A stretch of 44,808 nucleotides of DNA from Opitutaceae bacterium (GTDB taxonomy: Bacteria > Verrucomicrobiota > Verrucomicrobiia > Opitutales > Opitutaceae), in contig PLXR01000143.1 of assembly GCA_003151495.1 (NCBI GenBank), positions 2,769-47,576 of the forward strand, in the 5' to 3' direction. The position numbers and the translations under genes are program-made. The first letter of the stretch is position 1. Each line of letters opens with the position of its first letter. Of this stretch, positions 21,093 to 30,110 are shown in pieces. The notes under the pieces are model-generated. The model did no database searches, had not been told where the DNA came from, and saw only the letters and a program-made list of their open reading frames with translations.

Positions 21093-22334
21093 ATGAACGC
21101 GCACTTAGACCCGAAGCGCACGATAGCAGAGCTCAAGGAGCTCAGAGACCTGACCTCCGACGAGAACGGCGCCCAGAGGGTCGCCTTCACGAGGCGGTGG
21201 GTGGAGGCGCGTGCATGGCTCCGCGCAAAGCTCGCCCCGCTGCCCGTGGAGACCCACGTGGACGAGGCCGGAAACCTCTGGACGACGCTCAGGGGCCGCA
21301 GCGACAAGGCGCTCGTGATCGGCGGCCACATGGATTCGGTGCCCAACGGCGGCTGGCTCGACGGTTGCCTCAACGTGCTTGCCGGGGCCGAGGTCCTGAG
21401 GCGCATTAGCGCCCAGTATGGCGGGAGGCCCCCGGTCACGGTGCGCCTCGTGGACTGGGCCGACGAGGAGGGGGCCAGGTTCGGCAAGAGCCTCTTCGGG
21501 TCATCGGCGTGCTCGGGGACGCTCGACATGGCCGAGGCTAGGGGCCTCAGGGACCGCGACGGGGTGGGGCTCCCCGACGCCCTCAGGGAGATAGGCGTCA
21601 GTTTCGAAGACGTCCTGGACTGCGGCGGCGAGCTCGCCTCGGCCGCGGCGTACCTTGAGCTTCACATCGAGCAGGGGCCGGTGCTCCTCGACCTCGGCCT
21701 GCCTCTCGGCGCGGTGCTCGGCACCTTCGGGGTCGAGCGGCACCAGGTCACGTTCACCGGACAGGCTGCGCACTCCGGGAGCACGCCCATGAACAGGCGC
21801 AGGGACGCCTTCCTCGCCGCGGCCAGGATGGCCCCCGAGATCTACAGGATTGCCGAGAGGAACGGGGGTGTCTGCACGATCGGCTCGTGCACGACCAGGC
21901 CCGGCATCGTGACGAGCGTCGTCGAGGAGTGCAGGATCTCGCTCGACCAGCGCCACCTCGATCCCGTCGCCCTGGGGCGGATGCTTTCCGAGGCCCGGGA
22001 GGCGTCCTCGCACTTCGCCCTTGAGGGCAACGTGTCGGTCTCCTGGGACAGGATCTGGCAGATCGACCCTGTGCCCTTCAATCCCCACCTGGTGGGGCTC
22101 TGCGAGGAGTCGATCCTCGAGACCAGCGGACGCGCCCTGCGCCTGCCTTCGGGACCCCTCCACGACGCGGCCGAGGTGGCCAGGGCCGGCGTCCCCACGG
22201 TGATGATGTTCGTGCAGAGCCTCCACGGCATAAGCCACAACAGGATCGAGGACACGAGCGAGGAGCACCTCGAGCTCTGCATCAGGGCGTTCGACAGGCT
22301 GGCCGACAAGGCCATCGCCTGGATCGCGGCATGA
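21093..22334 (+). CDS. M20-family amidohydrolase (beta-ureidopropionase/allantoate amidohydrolase type)
   Basis: The 413-residue protein belongs to the zinc-dependent hydrolases that cleave N-carbamoyl amino acids. Metal and catalytic motifs are visible: GGHMDSVPNGGWLDG, WADEEGARFG, LELHIEQGPVL, GQAAHSGSTPM and GISHNRIED. Allantoate, N-carbamoyl-L-amino acid and N-carbamoyl-beta-alanine amidohydrolases share this sequence family. With dihydropyrimidinase and PreA adjacent, the third role is favoured: release of CO2, ammonia and beta-alanine. It diverges from preA across 87 bases, so the two may share control. Start ATG 21093. Confidence 0.85.
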   Translation: MNAHLDPKRTIAELKELRDLTSDENGAQRVAFTRRWVEARAWLRAKLAPLPVETHVDEAGNLWTTLRGRSDKALVIGGHMDSVPNGGWLDGCLNVLAGAEVLRRISAQYGGRPPVTVRLVDWADEEGARFGKSLFGSSACSGTLDMAEARGLRDRDGVGLPDALREIGVSFEDVLDCGGELASAAAYLELHIEQGPVLLDLGLPLGAVLGTFGVERHQVTFTGQAAHSGSTPMNRRRDAFLAAARMAPEIYRIAERNGGVCTIGSCTTRPGIVTSVVEECRISLDQRHLDPVALGRMLSEAREASSHFALEGNVSVSWDRIWQIDPVPFNPHLVGLCEESILETSGRALRLPSGPLHDAAEVARAGVPTVMMFVQSLHGISHNRIEDTSEEHLELCIRAFDRLADKAIAWIAA

Positions 22335-22338
22335 GGGG

Positions 22339-23571
22339 TCAGCCCCCGGCCCCGAAGAACTTGATCGTGCGGCGCATCGAGTCGACCAGCGCGTCGATCT
22401 CGCGCCGCTCGTTGTACACGTAGAAGCTCGCCCGGACGGTGCTCGTGAGCCCGAGCCGCCTCATGAGGGGCTGGTTGCAGTGGTGGCCGCCGCGCAGCGC
22501 TATCCCGTCCTCGTCAGCGAAGGTGACGACGTCGTGCGCATGGACCCCCGAGAACGCGAAGCTCACGAGGCCCCCGCGCTCGCCCCCGGGGCCGAGGATG
22601 CGGATCCCGGGCAGCTCGGAGAGCCGGTCGCGGGCCTCCATGGCGAGGTCCGCGTCGTGCCTGCGGATCTCGTCCCGGCCCAGCCCGTCAAGGAAGTCGC
22701 AGGAAGCGCCGAGCGCCACCGCGTCCCCGAAGTTGGGCGTTCCGGCCTCGAACCGCTCCGGCGAGGGCTTCCAGCGGCTCTCGTGAAAGTCGACGCTCGA
22801 GATCATCCCGCCCCCGCCCTGCCAGGGGGGCATCGCGTCGAGGAGGGCGCGCCTCCCGTAGAGGACGCCGATGCCGGTGACGCTCGCCATCTTGTGGCCC
22901 GAGAACGCGAGGAAGTCGCATCCCATCGCCTGGACGTCGAGGGGCATGTGCCCGACCGACTGCGCAGCGTCCACCACGGTCGTGACCCCGAGTGCGCGGG
23001 CCCGGGCGCAAAGCTCGGCGGCGGGGTTGATCGTCCCGAGCGTGTTGGAGACGTGGGTGAACGCGAAGAGCTTCACCTCGGGGGTGAGGACGCGGTCGAG
23101 CGAGGCGAGGTCGAGGAGCCCGTCGTCGCCCGTGACCGGCAGGTACCTGAGGGTCGCGCCGGTGCGCTGCGCGACGAGCTGCCACGGCACCAGGTTGCTG
23201 TGGTGCTCCATCTCGGTGAGGAGGATCACGTCGCCCTTGCGCAGGTTCGCCGCGCCCCAGCTCGCCGCGACCAGGTTGATGGACTCGGTCGTCCCGCGGG
23301 TGAAGATGATCTCCTCCGGGGCCGCGGCGTTGATGAAGGTTTTCACCCGCGAGCGCGCGCCCTCGTAGGCGTCGGTCGCGCGCATCGAGAGCGCATGGAG
23401 CCCGCGGTGCACGTTCGAGTTGTCCCGTGCGTAGAACCGGTCCAGCGCGGCGATCACCGAGGCCGGCTTGTGCGTCGTCGCCGCGTTGTCCAGGTAGACA
23501 AGCGGGCGCCCGTTCACCTTCTGGTCGAGGATCGGGAACTGGTCGCGGATGCGGTCCCAGGTGGGGGGCAT
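22339..23571 (-). CDS. sufS: Cysteine desulfurase, SufS type
   Basis: The 410-residue PLP enzyme takes sulfur from cysteine for iron-sulfur cluster assembly. It has the cofactor lysine K227 in SGHKMAS, LDNAATTHKP near the N-terminus and the persulfide-forming cysteine C365 in RGGHHCNQPLM, close to the positions in E. coli SufS (K226, C364). The residue after the cysteine is Asn, where Ala is usual. The frame continues upstream through sufU, but ATG 23571 gives the family length, five bases after the sufU stop. The gene also ends four bases from the convergent amidohydrolase. Confidence 0.92.
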   Translation of the reverse strand: MPPTWDRIRDQFPILDQKVNGRPLVYLDNAATTHKPASVIAALDRFYARDNSNVHRGLHALSMRATDAYEGARSRVKTFINAAAPEEIIFTRGTTESINLVAASWGAANLRKGDVILLTEMEHHSNLVPWQLVAQRTGATLRYLPVTGDDGLLDLASLDRVLTPEVKLFAFTHVSNTLGTINPAAELCARARALGVTTVVDAAQSVGHMPLDVQAMGCDFLAFSGHKMASVTGIGVLYGRRALLDAMPPWQGGGGMISSVDFHESRWKPSPERFEAGTPNFGDAVALGASCDFLDGLGRDEIRRHDADLAMEARDRLSELPGIRILGPGGERGGLVSFAFSGVHAHDVVTFADEDGIALRGGHHCNQPLMRRLGLTSTVRASFYVYNERREIDALVDSMRRTIKFFGAGG

Positions 23572-23576
23572 CGCGC

Positions 23577-24032
23577 TCAATCCTTGTGGCTCTCCGTCGT
23601 TGCCGGCGCCGGGTCGCCGTGGAGGGCGTTCAGGGCGGCGTGCCATGAGAGCGTGGCGCACTTGATCCTCGCCGGGAATGCGTGGACCCCCGCGAAGGCC
23701 CCCAGGTCGCTGATCTCCTCGGGCTCCTTGCCGGTGGTCACGATCTCGTGGAACTCCTTGTAGAGCCTCTCCGCCTCGGCGGACGTCTTGCCCTTGAGCT
23801 GGGTGGTCATGAGCGACGCGCTCGCCTGCGAGATCGCGCATCCCGACCCGTCGAACGAGATTTCGGCTATCCTGTCGCCGTCGAGCCGCAGGAACACGTC
23901 GCACTGGTCGCCGCAGGACGGGTTGTCGCCATGGGCCGAGCGGTTGGCGGTCGGTATCCTGCCCCGGTTGCGCGGCCTCCGGTTGTGGTCGAGGATGACG
24001 TTCTGGTACAGATCGGAAAGGTCGGCCGACAT
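23577..24032 (-). CDS. sufU: Iron-sulfur scaffold / sulfur acceptor SufU
   Basis: The 151-residue protein is of the SufU/IscU family. The three conserved cysteines are present in NPSCGDQCD, SGCAISQAS and IKCATLSWHAL, and the insertion between the second and third (about residues 75-115) is the mark of SufU over IscU. It accepts sulfur from SufS in cluster assembly. It lies directly upstream of sufS as a two-gene unit; sufBCD are not in the window. Start ATG 24032 (MSADLSDLY). Confidence 0.92.
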   Translation of the reverse strand: MSADLSDLYQNVILDHNRRPRNRGRIPTANRSAHGDNPSCGDQCDVFLRLDGDRIAEISFDGSGCAISQASASLMTTQLKGKTSAEAERLYKEFHEIVTTGKEPEEISDLGAFAGVHAFPARIKCATLSWHAALNALHGDPAPATTESHKD

Positions 24033-24466
24033 GGTGGAAGGATACAGGTATCCAGACCCGACACTGCGTCAAGGACGGCAAGGGCCCGCCGGACTGCCGC
24101 TAAGGGCTTGGGCACGCGGGCGATGGGTGGGAGGGGAGGGCCTTCCCGGGGCGGCGGGGCTGGGACCGCCCCGGAAACCCCGTGGGCTGCCGTCCCGCCC
24201 TGGCGGGCCCCGGGGGGGCCTTCCCGGATTGCCGCGCGGCCCGCTTTCCCGGTCATGGGCCGCCTGAGGGAATTTGACCTTCGCCGCGCCTGCCTTAAAT
24301 GACATTGTTCCATCATGTTGCACCCGGCAAAGACGCAGGGGGGGGGCCGTGCGCTCCCCCTCCCGAAATCGTTCACCCGCAGTAGAGGATTTGGCGGGGC
24401 CGCCTGTCATATTGGGCAGGTGTGAAACCCATTTTATCCGTTCCCATTGCAGCATTCCCGGCCTCC
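24033..24466. promoter_or_regulatory. Divergent spacer between sufU and the second ECF sigma gene
   Basis: This 434-base region has no convincing gene. Its first half is extremely GC-rich, with an inverted repeat whose 9-base arms lie at 24146-24154 and 24166-24174. A G9 run sits at 24338-24346. The AT-richer part at 24290-24465 is the likely promoter area for the sigma gene. The hairpin lies upstream of both genes, so it is not an ordinary terminator for either. Confidence 0.35.
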
Positions 24467-24988
24467 ATGCCCGACGAGCCCCTAGGCCAGAGGGAGTTTT
24501 CCCTGCTCTACCGCTCAACGCTCGTGCCGTTGAGGCGATACCTCACGCGCCTCCTGGGCAACGCGAGCGAGGCCCAGGACGTCGCCCATGACGCCTACCT
24601 TCGGGTCTACCCGACCGTGAGCAGCCAGGCGGCGAGGCGGCCGGCGGCGCTCCTCTACACCGCGGCAAGGCGCCTCGCGATCAACCGGCTCAAGCACAGG
24701 AGCATCTCCCCGGTGGCGCGCGACGCCTTCATACCGGAGATGGCGGCCTCGGGGGAGCCCGGCGTCGAGCAGCAGGTCATCACCCGGCAGGAGCTCGACA
24801 TCCTCGAGGAGGCGATAGCCCAGCTGCCGGAGGGCTGCCGCGCGGTGCTCCTCATGTGCAAGATCGAGCAGCTCTCGCACAGGGAGATCTCCGACCGCCT
24901 ATCGATCGCAGTCAGCACGGTCGAGAAGCAGCATGCCCGGGCACTGAGGCTGCTGCGAACAGCGCTGGAGGGGAGATTCGACTCATGA
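24467..24988 (+). CDS. ECF sigma factor, FecI-like
   Basis: The 173-residue protein has sigma region 2 (about 10-80; RRYLTRLLGNASEAQDVAHDA, shortened here to its core) and region 4 (about 105-165; LPEGCRAVLLM, LSHREISDRLSIAVSTVEKQ). The VSTVEKQHARAL end is typical of FecI-like factors. ATG 24467 is favoured, although a GTG at 24422 would add 15 residues. Its stop overlaps the FecR-like start by four bases and a TonB-dependent receptor follows, which is the classic surface-signalling order. It is expected to drive the receptor gene when the ligand is bound. Confidence 0.9.
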   Translation: MPDEPLGQREFSLLYRSTLVPLRRYLTRLLGNASEAQDVAHDAYLRVYPTVSSQAARRPAALLYTAARRLAINRLKHRSISPVARDAFIPEMAASGEPGVEQQVITRQELDILEEAIAQLPEGCRAVLLMCKIEQLSHREISDRLSIAVSTVEKQHARALRLLRTALEGRFDS

Positions 24989-25989
24989 ACGCGTCCCGCA
25001 AGACTTTCGATCCCGAGACCGAGGACCAGGCATCGCTCTGGGCCGCACGGCTCGAGGGGGCCTCGCTCACGGGCGCGGAGCGCTCCGAGTTGGAGGTATG
25101 GCTCGCCGGCGACCCGGCCAGGCGCGAGGCGCTCTCGAGGTTCTGCCGGCTCTCGGCGCGGCTCGACACGCTCGTCCCGGCGCTGGTGGAGGCGGGGGCG
25201 ATCGAGGTCCGTGAGAGGGAGGAGCCCGCAGGCCGCGGATTCAACCCGTGGAAGCTGGCGACGGCCGCGATGGCCGTCGTCGCCCTCGCCGTGGGGGCGC
25301 TCTGGATGGGGCGCTCGTCGAGGGGACCCGAGACCATCTCGACCCCGGCCGGCCAGCGGCAGTCCTTCACGCTTGCCGACGGCACCCGCGTGGAGCTCAA
25401 CGCCAACACGAGCGTCTTTGTGGAGAACGGCGGGGCGGAGCGGCGCGTCCGGCTCGCCAACGGCGAGGCGTTCTTCGTCGTGAGCAAGGACAAGGCAAGG
25501 CCGTTCATCGTCGAGACCCCCGCTGGCTCCGTCCAGGTGACGGGCACCATGTTCAACGTGCTCACCGAGGCGGCCTCGCAGCTCGATGTGACGGTCGTGG
25601 AGGGATCGGTCCAGGTCCGCACGGGCGGCAGGGACGGCGCGAAGGCGCCGGGCCCGGTCCTGCTGCACCCGGGCGAGCGGCTCTCGGCGGCCGAGGGCGG
25701 GGTGTCCCTGGCCTACCTGTCGGCGTCCGACCTCGAGGACGCCCTCGCGTGGCGCCAGGGAAAGATCGTTTGCGAGGGCATGCGCCTCTCCGATGCGCTC
25801 GCGCGCTTTGGCCACTACCACGGGATATCGATCACCGTGACCCCGGGCGCGGAGGTCCTGCGCGTGGGGGGGCGTTACAGCCTCGACGACCTGGACGGGT
25901 TCCTCGCGCAGCTCGAGCAGGTCAAGAGGGTTCACGTCGACCGCGGGGCCGCGGGGGACGTGCGCGTCCGGCTCCTCACTGAGCCCTGA
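24985..25989 (+). CDS. FecR-family transmembrane regulator
   Basis: The 334-residue protein has an N-terminal DUF4880-like segment (about 10-60; ASLWAARLEG, WLAGDPARREALSRF), one membrane helix at about 88-108 and a periplasmic FecR domain (about 118-225; TPAGQRQSFTLADGTRVELN, GEAFFVV, VQVTGTMFNV, VVEGSVQV). A C-terminal STN-like segment follows (LSDALARFGHYHGISI). It would relay the receptor state to the sigma factor encoded just upstream, with which it overlaps by four bases. The receptor follows after 14 bases. Confidence 0.9.
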   Translation: MNASRKTFDPETEDQASLWAARLEGASLTGAERSELEVWLAGDPARREALSRFCRLSARLDTLVPALVEAGAIEVREREEPAGRGFNPWKLATAAMAVVALAVGALWMGRSSRGPETISTPAGQRQSFTLADGTRVELNANTSVFVENGGAERRVRLANGEAFFVVSKDKARPFIVETPAGSVQVTGTMFNVLTEAASQLDVTVVEGSVQVRTGGRDGAKAPGPVLLHPGERLSAAEGGVSLAYLSASDLEDALAWRQGKIVCEGMRLSDALARFGHYHGISITVTPGAEVLRVGGRYSLDDLDGFLAQLEQVKRVHVDRGAAGDVRVRLLTEP

Positions 25990-26003
25990 GGCCAGAGATT
26001 TCG

Positions 26004-29000
26004 TTGACCAGCACCCCACCTTCCCGCACCCGATTTCCTAGAGCACTATCAAGCCTCCTGCTGTTGGGTGCCATGTCCCTGGCTCCTTCAACGGTCCTGG
26101 CCGAGCCGGTTGACTTCAATCTTCCCGCCCAGCCGGCCGACGGGGCATTGATGGCGTTCTGCCGGCAGGCGAAGGTCGAGCTGCTCTTCTCCTTCGACGA
26201 GCTCCACCAGGCCAGGTCCACCCCCGTGTCGGGGAGCCTCGAGCCCGATGAGGCGCTAAGGAGGCTCCTTGGCGGCACGGGCTTCACCGCGACCGAGAAG
26301 GGCAGGGGGCGGTTCGTCGTGACCGCGCTCGACCAGAAGGGCTCGGTGAAGGGCCGGCTCGTGGAGGAGGACGGCGCCGCGGCACGGGGCGTGCACGTCG
26401 TCATCTCGGAACTGGGGCTGTCCGTGGTGACGGACGATGCGGGCGGCTTTGAGTTCCCCGCGGTGCCTGCGGGGACCTTCGAGCTGGTCGCGGCGGCTGC
26501 GGGCTTCCAGCCCCTGGAGATCGCCGACGTGAGGGTGACCGCCGGCCTGGCCCTCACGCTCGGGGTGCAGGTGATAAGGATGACGAGCGACCCGGCCAAG
26601 CTCGCCCCGTTCGTGGTCGAGGCCAAGGCGGCCTCGTATGGTCCGCTCGACAGGATCGACTCGGGGCCGAGGCCGCGGACGGCGATAGGCAACATCGACC
26701 AGCCCCGCTCCGAGAACGACCCGCTCGACTACACGATTTTCACACGGGAGCAGATCGCCCGCAGCGGGGTCGTCGACGTGAACGAGTTCCTGCAGCGCGA
26801 GATCCTGGACAGCGACGCCACGAGGCTCCCGCCCGAGCGCAGCGGGGGTGCGAGCGGGTTCACATCGGGCAGCAACAACCTGAACATGCGGGGCTACAAG
26901 GCGGACGCGACCATCGTCCTTGTGAACGGAAGGCGCCTGCCGGAGATCGTGACGGCCCTTCCCGGGACGGGCCTCTCGTCCTCGGACCCGCCGCAGGCCG
27001 ACGTGAACGTCATCCCGCTCAACCTGATCGAGAGGATAGAGGTCCTGCCGGTCTCGGCATCGGCAATCTACAGCGGCAGCCCGGTCGGCGGGGTGATCAA
27101 CATCGTCCTGCGGCCGGACGCGAACACGACCGAGCTCACGACAACCTACACGAACGCGCTCGCGGGCTTTGACGCGCCCCAGTCGACCGTCTCCCTCATG
27201 CACGGCGAGACCCTCCTCGGCGGGAAACTCCACGTGCGGTTCAACGCGACCTACACGCAGGTCACCCCGCCGACGGAGTCCGAGCTGGGATTCATCCAGG
27301 CGAGCCAGAGGGACTTGAAGCTGCCGGAAAGCGTTCTCCACCGCGCCACCCCAAACGTGAGCAGTGCGGACGGATCGCCGCTTTTCGGGCCGGGCACCCC
27401 CTCCCTCACCTCGGTCGCACCGGGGGCGGACGGCCTGGGGGGGCTGGGTGCGTTCGCCGGGCGGCAGGGCGTGGAGAGCCTGGCGCTCTACCAGCCGCCC
27501 GGGGGCGGGCTCGCGGAGTCGCCCGACAGCCTGGGCTACCCCTATGGACGTCGGGAGCGAAGCGGCTCCTTCTTCGGGTCGGCCACCTACGACCTCTTCC
27601 CGGCGCTCCAGGTGGGCATGGACGCCAGCGCCGGGCACACCGTGAACAACACGGGCTTCAGCGTCTTTCCGGGCAACCTGGTGCTCCGCGGGTCGTCCGC
27701 CTTCAATCCCTTCCATCAGGACGTCGGGGTGGTGCTCAACGAGTCCGTTCCCGCGCTCGGAGAGGACTACGACGAGGCCCACATTGACTACTACTCCGCG
27801 GTCCTCGGGCTCCTCGCAAAGCTTCCCGACGACTGGCAGGTGACGCTCGACGCGCAGTACGGGCTCAGCCTGACCCGCTACCGCGGCGTCCAGGGCGTGG
27901 ACAACGACCGGTGGCAGCAGCTGGTCGACCAGGGGCTCTACAACCCCCTGCGCGACACGCACGCCTCGGGGCCCCCCCGGGCATTCTACGACAAGGCGGT
28001 CATCTTCTACGGGTCGGAGGGGAAGTTCGTCACCGTCGGGGACTACAACACCTTCGACTCGTCGGTGCGGGTTGCGAATGCCTTCCTGCGCCTGCCCACG
28101 GGAACAAGCACCCTGGTCCTCGGGGGCGACTACCGCTACCAGAGCCTGGGCGACTACCTCGACGCGCTCAGGTACGGGGACGGCTCGCTGGTCAAGCCGG
28201 CCGACAGGTGGGTCGGCCGGTCCCTGCAGAGGATAAGCACCTTCGCCGAGCTCCAGGCGCCGCTGCTGCCCGCCCGGTGGCTCCCGACATGGATCCACGC
28301 GGTCGGGGTTGACGTCGCGGGCCGCTACACCGCGTCGAGGCTGGCCAACGAATCCAACTTCGCCCCGACCGGGGCCATCAAGATCGACTTCGGGGGCGGG
28401 CTCTCGCTGCGCAGCACCTACGCGACCTCGAACAGGTTCCTTTCTCCCGTGTTCAGCAGGCAGCAGCTCGCGGGGATAAGCCCCGGCGGGGTCGGTGTCG
28501 TGGTGCCGGCGATAATCCAGGATCCCCTGCGCGGGAACCAGTACGAGAACGTCGAGTCGAGCGACGCGATCAACTCCAACCTCGCCCCCGAGGCCTCGGT
28601 CACGCAGACGGCGGGAGTGATCTTCGAGCGCGGCAAGACCCATCATGTACGCGCGTCGGTGGAGTTCGTGAACACGGTGACCTCCGGGGAGCAGGTTTAC
28701 CTCCAGAAAACCCAGGACGTGGTGAACCTCGAGGCGATCTTCCCCACCCGGGTGGTGCGGGCTGCAAACGCGCCCGGGGACCCGTATCCCGTCGGGCCCA
28801 TCACCTCGGTCTACACCGGTAATTTCAACCTCGCGTGGCGCCACTCCTACGAGTGGACCGCCTCCCTGGATTACACCTGGAACCGGTGCCTCGGCGGCTC
28901 CTTCGAGGCCTACTGCCGGCTCATAGACTTCCAGCGCTACGACCTGGAGGTGCTGCCCACGCTGCCGCCCGTGGACGAGCTCCGCGCCCCGGACGGGACG

Positions 29001-29351
29001 GTGCCGGTCCTCAAACTGCGCATGAACTACGGGATTGGCTGGAGCAACCGGGCCTTCGGGTTCGGGGTCGACGGACACTACTTCGCCGCGCGCCGCCTGC
29101 CGCAGTCCTACTGGGCAACCCAGGGCTCCGAGCAGGTCGACCCCTACTCGCAGTTCGACGCCTACATCCAGGGGGACCTGGGCCGCTGGTTCCCATGGAA
29201 GAGCCCCCGCTACGGCCTCCGGGGGCAGCTCAGGGTCGACAACATGTTCAGGGCGGAGCCGCCCAAGTATGCCCAGGACCCGACCGGCGTCCAGTCCTAC
29301 GGGGACTGGCGGGGCAGGGTGTATTCGGTGTCGATGACCGTCACCTTCTGA
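26004..29351 (+). CDS. TonB-dependent receptor with STN signalling domain
   Basis: The 1115-residue outer-membrane protein starts at a TTG (26004), the only start that supplies a full signal peptide (about 1-33, ending VLA/EPV). An STN secretin/TonB short domain follows (about 36-90; PADGALMAFCRQAKVELLFS), then a carboxypeptidase-regulatory-like domain (about 112-190), a plug (about 240-370; NNLNMRGYKADATIVLVNG, IERIEVLPVSASAIYSG) and a long beta-barrel ending in a C-terminal Phe. The STN domain would contact the FecR-like protein. The ligand is unknown: siderophores and oligosaccharides are both taken up by such receptors. It is followed by a terminator-like hairpin. Confidence 0.9.
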   Translation: MTSTPPSRTRFPRALSSLLLLGAMSLAPSTVLAEPVDFNLPAQPADGALMAFCRQAKVELLFSFDELHQARSTPVSGSLEPDEALRRLLGGTGFTATEKGRGRFVVTALDQKGSVKGRLVEEDGAAARGVHVVISELGLSVVTDDAGGFEFPAVPAGTFELVAAAAGFQPLEIADVRVTAGLALTLGVQVIRMTSDPAKLAPFVVEAKAASYGPLDRIDSGPRPRTAIGNIDQPRSENDPLDYTIFTREQIARSGVVDVNEFLQREILDSDATRLPPERSGGASGFTSGSNNLNMRGYKADATIVLVNGRRLPEIVTALPGTGLSSSDPPQADVNVIPLNLIERIEVLPVSASAIYSGSPVGGVINIVLRPDANTTELTTTYTNALAGFDAPQSTVSLMHGETLLGGKLHVRFNATYTQVTPPTESELGFIQASQRDLKLPESVLHRATPNVSSADGSPLFGPGTPSLTSVAPGADGLGGLGAFAGRQGVESLALYQPPGGGLAESPDSLGYPYGRRERSGSFFGSATYDLFPALQVGMDASAGHTVNNTGFSVFPGNLVLRGSSAFNPFHQDVGVVLNESVPALGEDYDEAHIDYYSAVLGLLAKLPDDWQVTLDAQYGLSLTRYRGVQGVDNDRWQQLVDQGLYNPLRDTHASGPPRAFYDKAVIFYGSEGKFVTVGDYNTFDSSVRVANAFLRLPTGTSTLVLGGDYRYQSLGDYLDALRYGDGSLVKPADRWVGRSLQRISTFAELQAPLLPARWLPTWIHAVGVDVAGRYTASRLANESNFAPTGAIKIDFGGGLSLRSTYATSNRFLSPVFSRQQLAGISPGGVGVVVPAIIQDPLRGNQYENVESSDAINSNLAPEASVTQTAGVIFERGKTHHVRASVEFVNTVTSGEQVYLQKTQDVVNLEAIFPTRVVRAANAPGDPYPVGPITSVYTGNFNLAWRHSYEWTASLDYTWNRCLGGSFEAYCRLIDFQRYDLEVLPTLPPVDELRAPDGTVPVLKLRMNYGIGWSNRAFGFGVDGHYFAARRLPQSYWATQGSEQVDPYSQFDAYIQGDLGRWFPWKSPRYGLRGQLRVDNMFRAEPPKYAQDPTGVQSYGDWRGRVYSVSMTVTF

Positions 29352-29355
29352 GGGG

Positions 29356-29374
29356 CCCCGCGGTAGCGGGTTTT
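29356..29374 (+). terminator. Candidate rho-independent terminator after the TonB receptor
   Basis: CCCGC and GCGGG arms around a GGTA loop are followed directly by TTTT, five bases after the receptor stop. The stem is short but position and T-run fit. The 266-base spacer to the next gene holds another GC-rich hairpin at about 29408-29450 and no gene. Confidence 0.5.
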
Positions 29375-29617
29375 CAGGGGCCGGATGTCATAGGTTTCAG
29401 AGGAGGTGGGCCGCCCCGGGCCTCCCCCGGGGGCCAGGGCCCCCGCCCGACATCCGTCCATGCAGGCCGCCAATTCGTCAAAAATCACTCCAAAAGCCCC
29501 GTCAGGGAACGGCCCCTGCTATATCGCTGTCCATGAACGGGGCGAATGCAGCGGATATTCGGTCCGGCAGGGCGAACCTTATCCCGCGGCAGGAGTCAGT
29601 ATCCACCAAGCAAAACC

Positions 29618-30037
29618 ATGAGAGAAGCAACCGAACACCACCTGGGCGCACAGCTCGCAACGCTGGCGCGTGAGGCGGCGAACCCGCCCGACGAGGACGC
29701 CCGCCTTCGCGACTCGCTCAAGCGTTGCTCAGCCGCGACACGGGAGGCAGCCAGCGAATTCCGCAGGACGGGAAACGTCGAGTGCGTCCCCGTCATCATC
29801 CACGGGCTTATCGAGCATTACGTCGAGCCCGACGCCAGGGCGAGGCTTGACGGGTCGGACGACAGCGCCCGCCTGGTGGAGGACCTGGCCATCGACTCGC
29901 TCACGCTCCTCGAGATCGTGTTCCTGGCCGAGGAGGTACTCCAGGTCACGATCGACAACGAGGACCTGCGTCCGTTCAAGACGGTGGGCGATGTGAAGAG
30001 GTTCGTGGCGGCGAAGCTCGCGGAAGCCTCGCCGTAG
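29618..30037 (+). CDS. Acyl carrier protein with N-terminal extension
   Basis: The 139-residue protein has a C-terminal acyl carrier domain (about 60-135) with the phosphopantetheine attachment serine S94 in DLAIDSLTLLE. The N-terminal 50 or so residues are a charged, mostly helical extension not found in housekeeping AcpP, which is near 78 residues. No synthase, acyltransferase or phosphopantetheinyl transferase gene adjoins it, so the carrier's partner is unknown. The start is ATG 29618, preferred over an earlier start at 29546. It stands between two terminator-like hairpins and is probably monocistronic. Confidence 0.82.
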   Translation: MREATEHHLGAQLATLAREAANPPDEDARLRDSLKRCSAATREAASEFRRTGNVECVPVIIHGLIEHYVEPDARARLDGSDDSARLVEDLAIDSLTLLEIVFLAEEVLQVTIDNEDLRPFKTVGDVKRFVAAKLAEASP

Positions 30038-30043
30038 GCCCCG

Positions 30044-30058
30044 CTCCCCGCAGGGGAG
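30044..30058 (+). terminator. Candidate terminator after the acyl carrier protein gene
   Basis: CTCCCC and GGGGAG arms flank a GCA loop just after the stop codon, extended by outer GGCC/GGCC pairing. T-rich sequence (TTTCTGGTTTTCTTT) follows a few bases later rather than immediately, so this is a moderate call. Confidence 0.4.
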
Positions 30059-30110
30059 GCCAATTTCTGGTTTTCTTTCGGCCCGTGGGCGATAAGGGTT
30101 GGGGACCCCG

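Noticed and set aside
24146-24174. Strong inverted repeat considered as a terminator
   Set aside because: It lies upstream of both divergent genes and has no T-run, so it cannot terminate either neighbour in the normal sense.
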